A stretch of 64,000 nucleotides of DNA from CAWBXL01 sp963837365 (lineage in GTDB: Bacteria; Acidobacteriota; Terriglobia; Terriglobales; Acidobacteriaceae), in NCBI GenBank assembly GCA_963837365.1, contig CAWIMW010000002.1, positions 620,001-684,000 of the forward strand. Direction: 5' to 3'. Made by a program: the position numbers and the translations under genes. The notes beneath the pieces are model-generated. The model did not search any database and was not told the origin of the DNA. It saw only the letters and a program-made list of their open reading frames with translations. Below are positions 43,125 through 52,526 of the stretch, in pieces (the stretch's first letter is position 1; each line of letters starts with the position of its first letter).

Positions 43125-44754
43125 CCGTCACCTCCTCGGGCGCCGGAATGTTGGCGTAGTCGTAGGCTTCCCAGGTCACATGCGGAGTTTCGTCAAAGTT
43201 AAAGGTGGTGGGCGGAGATTGCGTCATCCACTCCAGCCCCGACGCGGCCCAGGGATTGGCGTCGGCAATTTTCCCGTAGCGCATGGACCACAGGAAATAA
43301 ATCATCGGCAGCAGGTAACCAACCGCAAGAATGGTGGCCCCGGCGGTGGAAAGCACATTCAACACCTGGAACTCCGGAGAGTGCGAGTAGTCCCAATAAC
43401 GCCGCGGCATGCCCATGTAACCGAGAACGAACTGCGGGAAGAAGGTAAGATTGAATCCGATAAACACGATCAGCGCTGCCAGCCGTCCCCATCCCTCGGG
43501 ATACAAACGCCCGGAAATCTTCGGCCACCAGAAGTGAATTCCCGCCATATAGCCCATTACCGCGCCTCCCACCATGATGTAGTGGAAATGGGCGATGACG
43601 AAGTAAGTGTCGGTCACATGGACATCAATCCCCAGCGCCGCCAGGAACAGCCCGGTAAGTCCGCCCATGGTAAACAGCCCAATGAAGCCGAAGGCGTACA
43701 GCATGGGCGTGGAAAACGTGATCGAACTTTTGTACAGGGTGGCGGTCCAGTTAAACACCTTGATCGCCGAGGGCACCGCCACCATATAGCTCAAAAGAGA
43801 AAAGATCAGCGCTGCTTGCAACGAAATGCCGGCGGTAAACATATGGTGCGCCCACACCAGGAAGCCGAACACCGCAATCGCAATACTCGACATGGCGATG
43901 AAGGTGTACCCGAAGATGCGCTTGCGGGCAAAGCAGGCAATCACCTCAGTCACCACCCCCATCGAGGGCAGGATCATGATGTAGACCGCGGGATGGGAAT
44001 AGAACCAGAACAAATGTTGAAATAACAGCGGGTCGCCGCCCAGCCGCGGATCAAAAATCCCCAGATGCAGCACCCGCTCCACCACAACCAAAACCAGGGT
44101 AACGGCAATCACCGGCGTCCCCAGCAACTGGATGATGCTAGTGGCATAGTGCGCCCAGATGAACAGCGGCAGGCGCATCCAGGTCATGCCCGGTGCGCGC
44201 ATGCGGTGAATAGTCACCACGAAGTTCAGCCCGGTCAGAATGGACGAGAATCCGCTGATGAAGATTGCGATCCCCGCCTCGGCCACTTTGGTATTGCTGA
44301 ACGCCGTACTAAGCGGAGTGTAAAAGGTCCAGCCCGTGTCCACCCCGCCGGTCAGGATGCAGTGCACATACACCGCTCCCGCGATAATGTACAAATACCA
44401 GCTCAGCAGGTTGATTTTGGGAAAAGCCAGGTCTTTGGCGCCGATCATCAGCGGGACCAGGAAGTTCCCCAGCACCGCAGGAATCGAAGGGATGAGGAAA
44501 AAGAAAATCATCACCTGGCCGTGCATGCTGAACAGCTTGTTATAGGTATCGGCCTGCACCAGGTCGCCGGCGGGAGTGAGCAATTCCAGCCGGATCAGCA
44601 GCGCGAACAATCCGCCGATAAAGAAAAAGAAGGTAATCGAAATCAGGTAGAGCAGCGCGATCCGCTTGTGGTCGGTGGTCAGCAGCCAGGACTTGATGCC
44701 GTACTCCTGGTTCAGATAGTTCGGGCGTTCGGCGGTGATCGCTCCGGTAGCCAT
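43114..44754 (-). CDS. ctaD: Cytochrome c oxidase subunit I (aa3-type)
   Basis: 546 residues, 12 helices. Heme-copper ligands are present: MHGQVMIFFFLIP (low-spin heme His), WFYSHPAVYIMILP (CuB His and Tyr of the cross-link), AHHMFTAGIS (CuB HH pair) and THFxxYVV-type AHFHYIMVGGAVMGYM. The K-channel and D-channel sequences appear typical of A-type oxidases. It reduces oxygen to water at the membrane. Its start codon shares one base with the ctaC stop (TAATG). Confidence 0.97.
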   Translation of the reverse strand: MATGAITAERPNYLNQEYGIKSWLLTTDHKRIALLYLISITFFFFIGGLFALLIRLELLTPAGDLVQADTYNKLFSMHGQVMIFFFLIPSIPAVLGNFLVPLMIGAKDLAFPKINLLSWYLYIIAGAVYVHCILTGGVDTGWTFYTPLSTAFSNTKVAEAGIAIFISGFSSILTGLNFVVTIHRMRAPGMTWMRLPLFIWAHYATSIIQLLGTPVIAVTLVLVVVERVLHLGIFDPRLGGDPLLFQHLFWFYSHPAVYIMILPSMGVVTEVIACFARKRIFGYTFIAMSSIAIAVFGFLVWAHHMFTAGISLQAALIFSLLSYMVAVPSAIKVFNWTATLYKSSITFSTPMLYAFGFIGLFTMGGLTGLFLAALGIDVHVTDTYFVIAHFHYIMVGGAVMGYMAGIHFWWPKISGRLYPEGWGRLAALIVFIGFNLTFFPQFVLGYMGMPRRYWDYSHSPEFQVLNVLSTAGATILAVGYLLPMIYFLWSMRYGKIADANPWAASGLEWMTQSPPTTFNFDETPHVTWEAYDYANIPAPEEVTVEQ

Positions 44755-45743
44755 TACGGTTGCACCTTCGGTTCCTCAAGCTGCGCGCCCGCGGACGCAC
44801 TGGCGGCTCCGGTCGCGGGTTTGCTCAGTGACTTCACATACGCCACTAAGGCATTCAACTGTTCTTCGTTCACCAGGCCCTGGAAAGGCGGCATGACCGG
44901 CTTGAACCCGCTCACCACTTTGGCGGTCGGGACCAGGATGGATTCGCGGACGTAAGCCTCATCGGCAATCACGGTGGTGCCGTCTTCCAACAGGACCTTC
45001 TTGCCGAACGCTCCATTCAGATCGGGCCCGCGTCCCTGGGTGTCGGAGCGATGGCAGGTCGAACACCCAAGTTGCTGGAATAGCGTCGCTCCGGCGGAGG
45101 CCATGTTCCCCGCCCCGACGCTCCCGCCCAGCCACGCTTCATATTGCGCCGGCTCCATCACCACCACGTCCCCCACCATGCCGGAGTGCTGCGTGCCGCA
45201 ATACTCCGCGCAGAACAAGTGATACGTTCCCGGCTTGGTCGCCTTGAACCACAACGTCGTATAGCGCCCCGGCAGCACGTCCTGCTTCAGCCGGAAGGCA
45301 GGCACATAAAAACTGTGGATCACATCCTGCGAGGTCATCAGCAGTTTCACATCGCGGTTCACCGGCACATGCAGCTGATTGATCTCGCGCACACCCTCTT
45401 CGTGCTGGATCTTCCACATCCACTGCTTGGCCACGACATAAACCGTGGTCGCGTCCCGCGGAGGCGTGCGTTCCTGGAAATATACAAAGGCGCCCCAGGA
45501 GAAAATAAACAGAAAGACGAACAACGGGACTACCGACCAGGTGATCTCCAGCTTGTGCGAGCCTTCGATCTGCTCCGCCTCGACCCCCGGACGCCGCCGG
45601 TACCGTATGGCGAACACCAGGATCATGGTGAAGATCGCCGCGCACATGAAGGCGGAGATCAGCAGCAGGAAGACGTAGAGCGCGTCTACATTCCCCGCCA
45701 TCGTCGAGGCCCGTGAGGGCCACAGTGGAAAATTGCTAAGCAT
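44754..45743 (-). CDS. ctaC: Cytochrome c oxidase subunit II with fused cytochrome c
   Basis: 329 residues. Two N-terminal transmembrane helices (VFLLLISAFMCAAIFTMILV, VVPLFVFLFIFSWGAFVYF) lead to the CuA domain: DVIHSFYVP His, and CAEYCGTQHSGM with both Cys, His and Met ligands. A C-terminal class-I cytochrome c follows (LGCSTCHRS, and Met in FKPVMPPF), so this is a caa3-type oxidase. The N-terminus has no clear lipobox. It is preceded by the Sco gene 52 bases upstream. Confidence 0.95.
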   Translation of the reverse strand: MLSNFPLWPSRASTMAGNVDALYVFLLLISAFMCAAIFTMILVFAIRYRRRPGVEAEQIEGSHKLEITWSVVPLFVFLFIFSWGAFVYFQERTPPRDATTVYVVAKQWMWKIQHEEGVREINQLHVPVNRDVKLLMTSQDVIHSFYVPAFRLKQDVLPGRYTTLWFKATKPGTYHLFCAEYCGTQHSGMVGDVVVMEPAQYEAWLGGSVGAGNMASAGATLFQQLGCSTCHRSDTQGRGPDLNGAFGKKVLLEDGTTVIADEAYVRESILVPTAKVVSGFKPVMPPFQGLVNEEQLNALVAYVKSLSKPATGAASASAGAQLEEPKVQP

Positions 45744-45795
45744 AAGTCGGTCTTCGGTCGTTACTCGTCACTCAACCCGCCGCGCAAGCAAAACT

Positions 45796-46653
45796 TCAAA
45801 CGCTGCCCGGCTTCTCCCGCTTCGGTCCAACCCGAAACAAAATCAGCAGCATGCCTCCCAGGATCATGATGGTCGCCAATCCCGCCAGCCGCAGCACCCG
45901 CGCCACCACCGCGCCGTATTTCCCCGTGGCCGGATCGTAGTGGTAGCAATACAGCAGCACCTGGTCCACCACGCTGCCGATCTGGTTGTTCGAGGCCTGC
46001 ACCAGCCCCAGCCGCAAATCCTTCGGCGCATACTCCACGCCGTAGTAATACTGCGCAATCTTCCCCTGGGGCGTAAGCACGATGATCGCAGTCACGTGCG
46101 CGAACTGCCCGGTCTTGGGATCGAACTGGTACTGAAAACCCGCCGCGTTGGTCAGCTTCTCGATGTTGGCCTGGTCGCCGGTAAGAAAATGCCAGCCTTC
46201 GGCCGCGCCCGGACGCCCATAGCGCTTCAGGTATTCCGCCTTCTTCTGCGCCGCCAGCTCCGGCCCCTCCCGCGGATCGAAGCTCACGGTGAGCACATCA
46301 AACTGGTCGCCGACATCGAACTTCAAAATCTTCATCGAGTTGGTCAGCCCGCTCAACACCTCGCCGCACAGCATCGGGCAGCGGAAGTACACCAGGTTCA
46401 GGATGAGCGGACGCTTGCCAAAATAATTGCCCAGCTTAACGTCCTTGCCGGTTTCGTCGTGGAAGGTGAGATCAGCCGGGATCTGCCCATTCAACTTTTG
46501 CTCGAAGCCAACATTCTGTAATCCGGGAGGCCGCACATTCGCCGGAGGCGAAAGGATCCCTGAACTCCGGGCCTGTCCCCAGGCCGCAACCGACAGCAAC
46601 AACACCACACCGAAAAACATCGCACCCGATTTTTTGTAATCACTCAACATCAC
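45796..46653 (-). CDS. Sco1/SenC family copper chaperone
   Basis: 285 residues, with an N-terminal membrane/signal helix (AMFFGVVLLLSVAAWG) and a thioredoxin-like domain. The copper motif CxxxC is present as FRCPMLCGEV, and the later His is in QFAHVTAII. A second C-terminal transmembrane helix (LAGLATIMILGGMLLILFRV) makes it longer than typical Sco. It probably loads copper into CuA of the adjacent ctaC product. Confidence 0.92.
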   Translation of the reverse strand: MMLSDYKKSGAMFFGVVLLLSVAAWGQARSSGILSPPANVRPPGLQNVGFEQKLNGQIPADLTFHDETGKDVKLGNYFGKRPLILNLVYFRCPMLCGEVLSGLTNSMKILKFDVGDQFDVLTVSFDPREGPELAAQKKAEYLKRYGRPGAAEGWHFLTGDQANIEKLTNAAGFQYQFDPKTGQFAHVTAIIVLTPQGKIAQYYYGVEYAPKDLRLGLVQASNNQIGSVVDQVLLYCYHYDPATGKYGAVVARVLRLAGLATIMILGGMLLILFRVGPKREKPGSV

Positions 46654-46672
46654 TGCACACCTTATGGTTGAT

Positions 46673-47158
46673 CTACTTCTTCTTCGTGCTGCCCATGGTC
46701 ACCGAGCCGTTCGCAGCAGCCCCGGCCTGCGGACGAACCGGCAGTCCGCGCTGGGCGATCAATTCCATCGCCCGTTCAATCGGAATGTGGACCACCCCGC
46801 TTTTCTCATCTACCCAGCCGTAAGTCGCAAGCTGTTCGTCGTTCGGCCCGCGCAAGTCCTGCAACTCCACCCGCTCATCCTCTTCGAGACGAGGCTCTGG
46901 AAAATCGTGCTTGATCTGGCCTTCGGTAGCTTGCTTGGGCACCGACCGCCGCTGCTCGCCGCTTGAAGTATTCACCGCCAGCGGATTCTGCTCCGGCTGG
47001 TGCGCCTGATCGTAATGGCCCAAACCCTTGTACACACCGGCAACCACCACATAAGCCACCGCCAGCATGACCACCAGCCCCACGAAAAAGAGCAGCACCG
47101 TCTTCGACCGCAGGTCCTGCTGCTCGTAATCGGGTTCCTGATGCACGTGGTTACTCAT
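46673..47158 (-). CDS. Small membrane protein of the act-cta cluster
   Basis: 161 residues from ATG 47158, which overlaps the actF stop by eight bases. One transmembrane helix (TVLLFFVGLVVMLAVAYVVVAGVY) is followed by a soluble domain with RVELQDLRGPNDEQLATYGWVDEKSGVVHIPIERAMELI. Similar proteins are often encoded at this place between Act and oxidase genes in acidobacteria. Function unknown; an assembly factor is a guess from position alone. Confidence 0.7.
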   Translation of the reverse strand: MSNHVHQEPDYEQQDLRSKTVLLFFVGLVVMLAVAYVVVAGVYKGLGHYDQAHQPEQNPLAVNTSSGEQRRSVPKQATEGQIKHDFPEPRLEEDERVELQDLRGPNDEQLATYGWVDEKSGVVHIPIERAMELIAQRGLPVRPQAGAAANGSVTMGSTKKK

Positions 47159-48359
47159 GCGCCGGCTCCAGCACTTCCTTGGCAAACGGATCGTAGGCCG
47201 GCACCAGCGGCATGGCCGCCAGGTTCCGGCAGAAATACCATAGCCACAATCCGCCCATGGCGATTGGCACCACAATCTCCGCCAGCGTCACCCGCATCGT
47301 CGTGGAAAAATTCGGTTCGATGATCCAGTACAGGTCCACCCAGCGCATCAGCATCACCCACACCGCCAGCCAGGCCAGCTTGGCAATGTTGCGCTTGAGC
47401 GACCGCGAAAGCAGGAACACAAACGGCACCACGAACTGGCCGATCACCAGCACCAGCCCGGCGGCGCCCCATCCCCCATGGAGCCGTCGCATGTACCAGG
47501 TGATCTCGTCCGGCAGATTGCCCGCCCAGATGATGAGCCACTGCGAAAAACCGAAATAGGCCCACACCATGATGAAAGCCAGCATGAATTTGCCGTGATC
47601 GTGCACCTGTTCCGGCTTAAGCAGTTCCGACATCGGCTTGTAACGGAACAAAATGCGCTCCATCACAATCGCAAAACACAATGCTGCGAGCAGTTGCCCG
47701 ATCAGGATCAGCAATCCATAGATGGTCGAAATCCAGCTTGGATCGAGCGACATCACCCAATCAATGGTGGCGAACGAAATCGTGAATGCGTAAAGCAGAA
47801 TCCCCGGCCCGCTCAGGGCCTTGAAGCGCACCGTGTTGTCGCGCGGGTGCGGGCGGTCCTGCTCCCGCGACCATTTGCTCAGGAAAAACGAAATCAGGTT
47901 CCAGATCAGGAAATACAAGGCCGCGCGGGCAATGAATCCCGGCGAATTTAGATATTTTTGCGTGACCCACTGCAAGTGTGTGCTCTTGGCAATTTCCGCA
48001 GGATTCAGCCACACATAAAGATTGTGGTGGCCGAAATATACCTCCAACCCAATCGGTATAAATAGAACCGTAACCAGTGAAATGGTCCGCATGGCCGCGC
48101 CCAGTATGCGGCGGATCACCATGCCCCACGCGCCCTTGGTCAGGTGGCGCAGCATCAGAATCGCCATCGATCCCAGCGTCACCCCCAGCCACATCATGAT
48201 GCCCAGCAGATACGCCTGGATGAATTCGTCGTAACGCCAGTAGGCAACCGCTGCCGAAATCCCGGCGAACACCAGCCCGATGACCAGCGACCGCTGCCCG
48301 ATGGTTTTGACCACCGGCGGTGCCGACAGATCCAGATTGTGGGTCATGGTGCTCATCAT
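47151..48359 (-). CDS. actF: Alternative complex III subunit ActF (NrfD-like membrane)
   Basis: 402 residues, about ten transmembrane helices. The layout and length match the second large membrane subunit, quinol:electron acceptor oxidoreductase quinone-binding protein. Its start overlaps the actE stop by four bases, so translation is coupled. Together with ActC it forms the membrane part of ACIII, which oxidises quinol without a cytochrome b. Confidence 0.88.
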   Translation of the reverse strand: MMSTMTHNLDLSAPPVVKTIGQRSLVIGLVFAGISAAVAYWRYDEFIQAYLLGIMMWLGVTLGSMAILMLRHLTKGAWGMVIRRILGAAMRTISLVTVLFIPIGLEVYFGHHNLYVWLNPAEIAKSTHLQWVTQKYLNSPGFIARAALYFLIWNLISFFLSKWSREQDRPHPRDNTVRFKALSGPGILLYAFTISFATIDWVMSLDPSWISTIYGLLILIGQLLAALCFAIVMERILFRYKPMSELLKPEQVHDHGKFMLAFIMVWAYFGFSQWLIIWAGNLPDEITWYMRRLHGGWGAAGLVLVIGQFVVPFVFLLSRSLKRNIAKLAWLAVWVMLMRWVDLYWIIEPNFSTTMRVTLAEIVVPIAMGGLWLWYFCRNLAAMPLVPAYDPFAKEVLEPAHE

Positions 48360-49144
48360 TCGTGCTCCGCCGGCGCTTCCGGCTTGCTGTCAACCACCGG
48401 CAAAGTCGCCCCCGATCCCGGTTCCTTGAAGCGCGGCGCTGCGGAAGGCACTTTCTGCCCCGCCGGTACGTCCGCCTGGGTCGCGTCCTGACTCAATTGC
48501 AAAGCGCGGATGTAGGCCACGATCCGCCACCGGTCAACCGCCGGAATCTGCGAAGCATAATCCGGCATCACCCCAAACCCGTTGGTCATGACGTCAAAGA
48601 AATACCCCAAAGGAGCCTTCTGCAAACGTTCAATGTGATACGAAGGCGGATGCTTAAACCCTCGTTGCGGAATCATGCCGTTGCCATCCCCCATCCGCGA
48701 GTGGCAAGGCGCGCAATAAATGTTGTAGCGCTCGCGTCCGCGCGCCAGGTCTTTCTCGGTGACTGGAAACGGCATGTAGTCGCCGGGGGTATTCCCGATC
48801 TTGCCGGTATAAAAATAAGTGTCCTCATGCAACTGACCGCGCGCGACGGTGTCCTCCACCGGAGGCCGCTCCGACCTCAGGTCGGCATAAAAATCGCTCT
48901 TAGCCAGCGGCTTAAACCGCGGCTGGTCATGCATGTCCTGCCGGCAGGCAGAAGCCAAACCAAGTATCGCGATCAGCGATAACAGAGTGGAGCAGCGCTT
49001 CAGCGCTGCGGTAGAACACCGATCTTGACCGGCTTTAGCCGCTGAGGTACCTACCGAATTTGCGCCCAGAAGATTAATCCGGCACCTCCACCAGCGTCTT
49101 CGGCCCCAGCTTCTCCAGAAACTCGCGCGTCTTCGCATCGTCAT
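48356..49144 (-). CDS. actE: Alternative complex III subunit ActE (cytochrome c), 5' end disturbed
   Basis: The mature part begins near the Cys of ILGLASACRQDMHDQ, giving a lipoprotein-like anchor, and contains YNIYCAPCHSRMGDGNG (CxxCH heme) and GVMPDYASQIP with the heme Met. Length fits ActE. The 5' end is abnormal: a type B repeat (48983-49054) fills the region coding for the signal peptide. Between the actD stop and the Cys there is no in-frame ATG or GTG, only late TTG or CTG codons. The given start (ATG 49144) overlaps actD by 71 bases and is only a formal choice. It may be a real defect or use a rare start. Confidence 0.75.
   Translation of the reverse strand: MTMRRRASFWRSWGRRRWWRCRINLLGANSVGTSAAKAGQDRCSTAALKRCSTLLSLIAILGLASACRQDMHDQPRFKPLAKSDFYADLRSERPPVEDTVARGQLHEDTYFYTGKIGNTPGDYMPFPVTEKDLARGRERYNIYCAPCHSRMGDGNGMIPQRGFKHPPSYHIERLQKAPLGYFFDVMTNGFGVMPDYASQIPAVDRWRIVAYIRALQLSQDATQADVPAGQKVPSAAPRFKEPGSGATLPVVDSKPEAPAEHE
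48983..49054. repeat. Type B repeat inside the actE 5' end
   Basis: GAGTGGAGCAGCGCTTCAGC..CGCTGCGG and then CCGGCTTTAGCCGCTGAGGT, matching 6185-6262 and 36205-36285 in layout. On the minus strand it encodes part of the actE N-terminus (KAGQDRCSTAALKRCSTL). Confidence 0.7.
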
Positions 49145-49610
49145 ACTTCTTGTCCGAAGAAAACACGATCAAGAAGAACCGGTCCTTGCTGGCCATGGCA
49201 AACCGCTCCACGTTAAACACCGGGTGATACGGCATGGGCAGCCCATTCAACGCCAGCATGCCAAACACCGCCGCAATCCCGCCGAACAAAATCGTCATCT
49301 CAAAAGTCACAATGATGAACGCCGGCCAGGAATGAAACGGCTTGCCGCCGATATTCAGCGGATAATTAATTACGTTGATCCAGTACTGCAACAAGTACCC
49401 GCTCACTCCTCCGATGATCGCGCCAATCAAAGTCACCAGCGGCACCGCATCATGATGGAACCCAATCGCCTCCGCCAACCCTTCCACCGGCAAAGGGCTG
49501 TAGGCGTCGATTTTTTTGTATCCGGCAGCGTGGGTCTGCTCCGCCGCTTTCACCAAAGCCGTAGGCGAATCGAACTCCGCGAGCAATCCATAGATCGCCG
49601 TACGCTTCAT
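49074..49610 (-). CDS. actD: Alternative complex III subunit ActD
   Basis: 178 residues (DUF3341). Two transmembrane helices (LVTLIGAIIGGVSGYLLQYW and FIIVTFEMTILFGGIAAVFG) in the middle and soluble ends, with GLLAEFDSPTALVKAAEQTH at the start as usual. ActD is a membrane-anchored accessory subunit of the complex. It starts within the last four bases of actC (ATGA). Confidence 0.92.
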   Translation of the reverse strand: MKRTAIYGLLAEFDSPTALVKAAEQTHAAGYKKIDAYSPLPVEGLAEAIGFHHDAVPLVTLIGAIIGGVSGYLLQYWINVINYPLNIGGKPFHSWPAFIIVTFEMTILFGGIAAVFGMLALNGLPMPYHPVFNVERFAMASKDRFFLIVFSSDKKYDDAKTREFLEKLGPKTLVEVPD

Positions 49611-50971
49611 TCCTCCACCTCCGCCTCAGGCAGAAGGGTGCGCATTTCGAAGATCGAAATCATGGGCAGCAGGCGCACAAACAGGAACATGGCCGCCAGG
49701 AACATGCCGATGGTCCCAATGAAGGTCATCCAGTCCCAACGCGTCGGGTAATACATGCCCCAGGAAGATGTCAGGAAGTCGCGATGCAGGCTGACCACCA
49801 CGATCACAAAACGCTCCAGCCACATGCCGCACAGCACCACGCCGGAAATAATGAACAGCCACACCGGATGGGTGCGGAACTTTTTGATCCACAAAATCTG
49901 CGGAATGATGATGTTGCAAATCCACAGCAGCATATACAGCATCCAGTAAGGCCCGTGCAGCCGGTTCCAGAAGGTGAACGCCTCGTATCGGTTCCCGCTG
50001 TACCAACCCATAAACGCTTCGATGATGTAGCCGTAAGCCACAATCAATCCCGTGCCCAGCATGACCTTGGCAGAGTTGTCGAGGTGCGTCTTGGTAATAA
50101 AACCTTCCAACCCATAAATCTTCCGGATAGGAATGGCCAGCATCAGAACCATGGCAAAACCGGAGTAGATTGCGCCGGCCACAAAATAGGGCGGGAAAAT
50201 CGTAGTGTGCCATCCCGGCACGATGCCGACCGCAAAATCAAAGCTGACCACGGTGTGTACTGAGAGCACCAGCGGCGTCGCCAGTCCGGCCAGCAGCAAA
50301 TAGGCCGTCTCATACCGGTGCCAGTGCCGCGCCGATCCGCGCCACCCCAACGCCGCCATGCCGTAAATGATCTTCAGCGCACGCTTGTCGGTACGGTCGC
50401 GCAGCGTCGCCAAATCCGGAATCAACCCCACATACCAGAACAGCGCGGAAATAGTCGCGTAGGTCGAAACCGCAAACACGTCCCACACCAGCGGGCTGCG
50501 AAACTGCGGCCACACGTTCATGGTATTGGGATAAGGAAACAGCCAGTACGCCAGCCAGGGACGCCCGGTGTGCACCAAAGGAAAAATTCCCGCGCAGGCC
50601 ACCGCGAACAACGTCATGGCCTCAGCAAAGCGGTTGATCGAGTTGCGCCAGGACTGACGCAACAGCATCAGGATGGCGGAAATCAAAGTTCCGGCGTGGC
50701 CGATGCCGATCCACCAAACAAAGTTAACGATGGCAAATCCCCACCCGATGGGGATGGTAATGCCCCAGATGCCGACGCCCTTCACAAACAAATATCCCAG
50801 CGCGTACAGCAGCATCATGGTGAGCAGGAACGCAATTCCAAAACCGACAAACCACCCGTTCGAAGTCGGGCGCGTGAGCACGATCGAACTGATCTTGTCC
50901 GTGACCGAGCCAAAGGTATAACCCGGCGCAATTACCGGTGCCCGTAGTGGCTGTTCTGTCTGCTCATTCAT
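49607..50971 (-). CDS. actC: Alternative complex III subunit ActC (NrfD/PsrC family)
   Basis: 454 residues, about ten transmembrane helices of the NrfD family. GWGFAIVNFVWWIGIGHAGTLISAIL contains the conserved Gly/His of the quinone site region, and VSFDFAVGIVPGWHTTIFPPYFV is also typical of ActC. It lies upstream of actD but is separated from actB by an inserted IS element, an interruption inside the operon. The start is at ATG 50971, 38 bases from the IS end. Confidence 0.93.
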   Translation of the reverse strand: MNEQTEQPLRAPVIAPGYTFGSVTDKISSIVLTRPTSNGWFVGFGIAFLLTMMLLYALGYLFVKGVGIWGITIPIGWGFAIVNFVWWIGIGHAGTLISAILMLLRQSWRNSINRFAEAMTLFAVACAGIFPLVHTGRPWLAYWLFPYPNTMNVWPQFRSPLVWDVFAVSTYATISALFWYVGLIPDLATLRDRTDKRALKIIYGMAALGWRGSARHWHRYETAYLLLAGLATPLVLSVHTVVSFDFAVGIVPGWHTTIFPPYFVAGAIYSGFAMVLMLAIPIRKIYGLEGFITKTHLDNSAKVMLGTGLIVAYGYIIEAFMGWYSGNRYEAFTFWNRLHGPYWMLYMLLWICNIIIPQILWIKKFRTHPVWLFIISGVVLCGMWLERFVIVVVSLHRDFLTSSWGMYYPTRWDWMTFIGTIGMFLAAMFLFVRLLPMISIFEMRTLLPEAEVEE

Positions 50972-51008
50972 GAATTAATTCCGCGTTACTAAAACCATTG
51001 TCATCCTG

Positions 51009-51302
51009 TCTCTAACGACGGACTCGGTGTCAAGGCAGATTTTGGCGACACCACGGCATTGACGCGGTGGAAGAGGTTTTGACGTTCCTTTTCCCCAGCG
51101 CTTTTGCTTTTGTTGTTGCCGTTGCTTGTGCGATTTCGACCACGGCTCGTGTGTTCTCTCAATCGTGCGGTGGACGCAAGGTCTCACCACCCATCTCTTC
51201 GGTACGTGCTCCCACAATTGCTGCTTCGAACTCCCCACTTACTTCAGGGAGGCAGGCTGCCTACTCAAGCGCTCGGCTTCGGTCTTGCCGCCACAGAATG
51301 AC
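51009..51302 (-). ncRNA. Possible bridge/seek RNA region of IS copy 1
   Basis: Non-coding end downstream of the transposase frame. It contains GTCATTCTG (51302-51294, minus strand), which pairs with this copy's right target half CAGGATGAC with one G-U pair. By published models of IS1111 elements such a sequence could be the right target guide. No folding or expression evidence exists here. Confidence 0.4.
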
Positions 51303-52321
51303 TCGGGCTCGCCTGCACAACGGCCTTGCACAGTTGCGCGTAGTTCCAGTCTTCGCGCAACATCAGGTACAACCGCGTGGCCAGTTTCCTGGCCACCGCC
51401 ACCTTGGCCAGCGCGCGATGTTTGCGCGCCGCCAGTCGGCGATAAAAACGGCCCAGCTCGGCGTCATAGCGCGCCGCACTCTGTCCCGCTTCCACCAGCA
51501 AAAAGCGCAGAAACGAACTGCCCTGTTTGCTGATGTGTCCCAGCTTCTGCCGTCCTCCGCTGGAATGCTCGCTGGGAATCAGCCCAAAGTAGCTGCCCAC
51601 TTTGCGCCCATTCTCGAAACGCTCCGCCGGCCCAGCGTCAGCACCATGGCCAGCGCCGTCACCGGCCCCACTCCCGGATGCGTCATCAACTTCACTGCCG
51701 CCGGACGTTGCTTCACTTCCGCTTCCACCGCCGGTTCAGTTGGTTGATCTCCACTTCCAGCTGGTACAGCGCCGCCAGCAAGCGCTCGCGACGCACCGCG
51801 GCGTAGGGCAGCAACTCCAACTTCTCCAACTCCGCCCGTCCCACCTCGGTCCACAGCTTGCGCTTGCGCTGCACTCCCTGACTCAACGCCAGCGCGTGCA
51901 ACTGGTTCTTGGTCCGGGTCCGTGCCTGCACCTGCTTGTGCCGATGCACCAGCAACTGCCGCACGTCCCGCTCCTCCAGACTCGGCACCCAAATCCGCGG
52001 AAACCGTTCTTCCCGCATCAACACCTGCAACTGCTCCGCGTCCCGCCGGTCGGTCTTCTGCTGCCGCACCACCGAGGCCCGAATCTTGGCCGCATCTCCC
52101 AGCCACAGCTCGAACCCCAACTCCTGAAGCAACCGCTCGAACCAGGGATAGTGCCCGCAGGCCTCCATCCCCACTCGCACCTCCTGCCCCGCGAAAGAAC
52201 GGTAAAACTGCTCCGCCTCTTCCCGGTGGTTCAGCCGCTTCTCCTGATACTCTCCCGTTCGTTTGTCAAAGATCGCGACCTGCTGAAACCCAGGATGAAA
52301 ATCACAGCCTATAATCAGCAT
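51265..52321 (-). pseudogene. IS110-family transposase, copy 1, frameshifted
   Basis: The N-terminal part (from ATG 52321) has MLIIGCDFHPGFQQ with the first acidic residue, GMEACGHYPWFERLL, KTDRRDAEQL and HRHKQVQARTRTKNQLHALAL. It ends at NRRWKRK by a one-base deletion near 51715. The next segment has LMTHPGVGPVTALAMVLTLG in another frame, broken again near 51625. The last segment (SKQGSSFLRFLLVEAGQSAAR) carries the catalytic Ser. Joined, it is a typical RuvC-like DEDD plus serine-domain transposase of about 350 residues, but two indels make it inactive as read. Confidence 0.85.
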
Positions 52322-52526
52322 GACGTTGGCTCCTCTCGAGCCTTGGTCGACTCGCAGCTTCCAATCTACTCGCTACGATCGAGCCAACGTCGTTATGCAA
52401 TAAAAGCGAAGCAAAGAGCACGCGAAGCGGGCTCTTGCGCAGTCGAAGGACCCCTATGCACTACCGAACCCTCGACCTCTCAAGGCACTTTCTTAAATCA
52501 CGGACGCGGTGCTATCAAAATCCCAA

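Larger units (their letters stand above)
51009..52404 (-). mobile_element. IS110-family (IS1111-type) element, copy 1
   Basis: 1396 bases. Near each end lies a copy of TAACGACG in inverted orientation (51013-51020 and CGTCGTTA 52388-52395), five to nine bases inside the ends, as in IS1111-type subterminal repeats. It has one DEDD transposase frame and a long non-coding stretch of about 250 bases after it but only about 80 before it. That layout is the IS1111 type, in which the guide RNA comes from the downstream end. It sits between actB and actC. The ends are defined by restoring the REP sequence. Confidence 0.85.
50999..52456. repeat. REP (type C) palindrome split by IS copy 1
   Basis: TGTCATCCTG (50999-51008) on one side and AGCGAAGC..AGAGCACGCG on the other (from 52405) join to the sequence of the unsplit repeat at 55651 (TGTCATCCTGAGCGAAGC). 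The IS is therefore precisely within the repeat, with no extra target duplication. Confidence 0.85.

Noticed and set aside
42997..44025. 342-codon plus-strand frame, and similar frames at 44065-44955 and 45733-46521
   Set aside because: Antisense to ctaD, ctaC and the Sco gene. The His/Arg/Gln-rich composition matches mirror frames of membrane proteins.
52382..52404. Target-site duplication at IS ends
   Set aside because: The flanks restore the REP without any repeated bases; no duplication is visible, as expected for IS1111-type elements.
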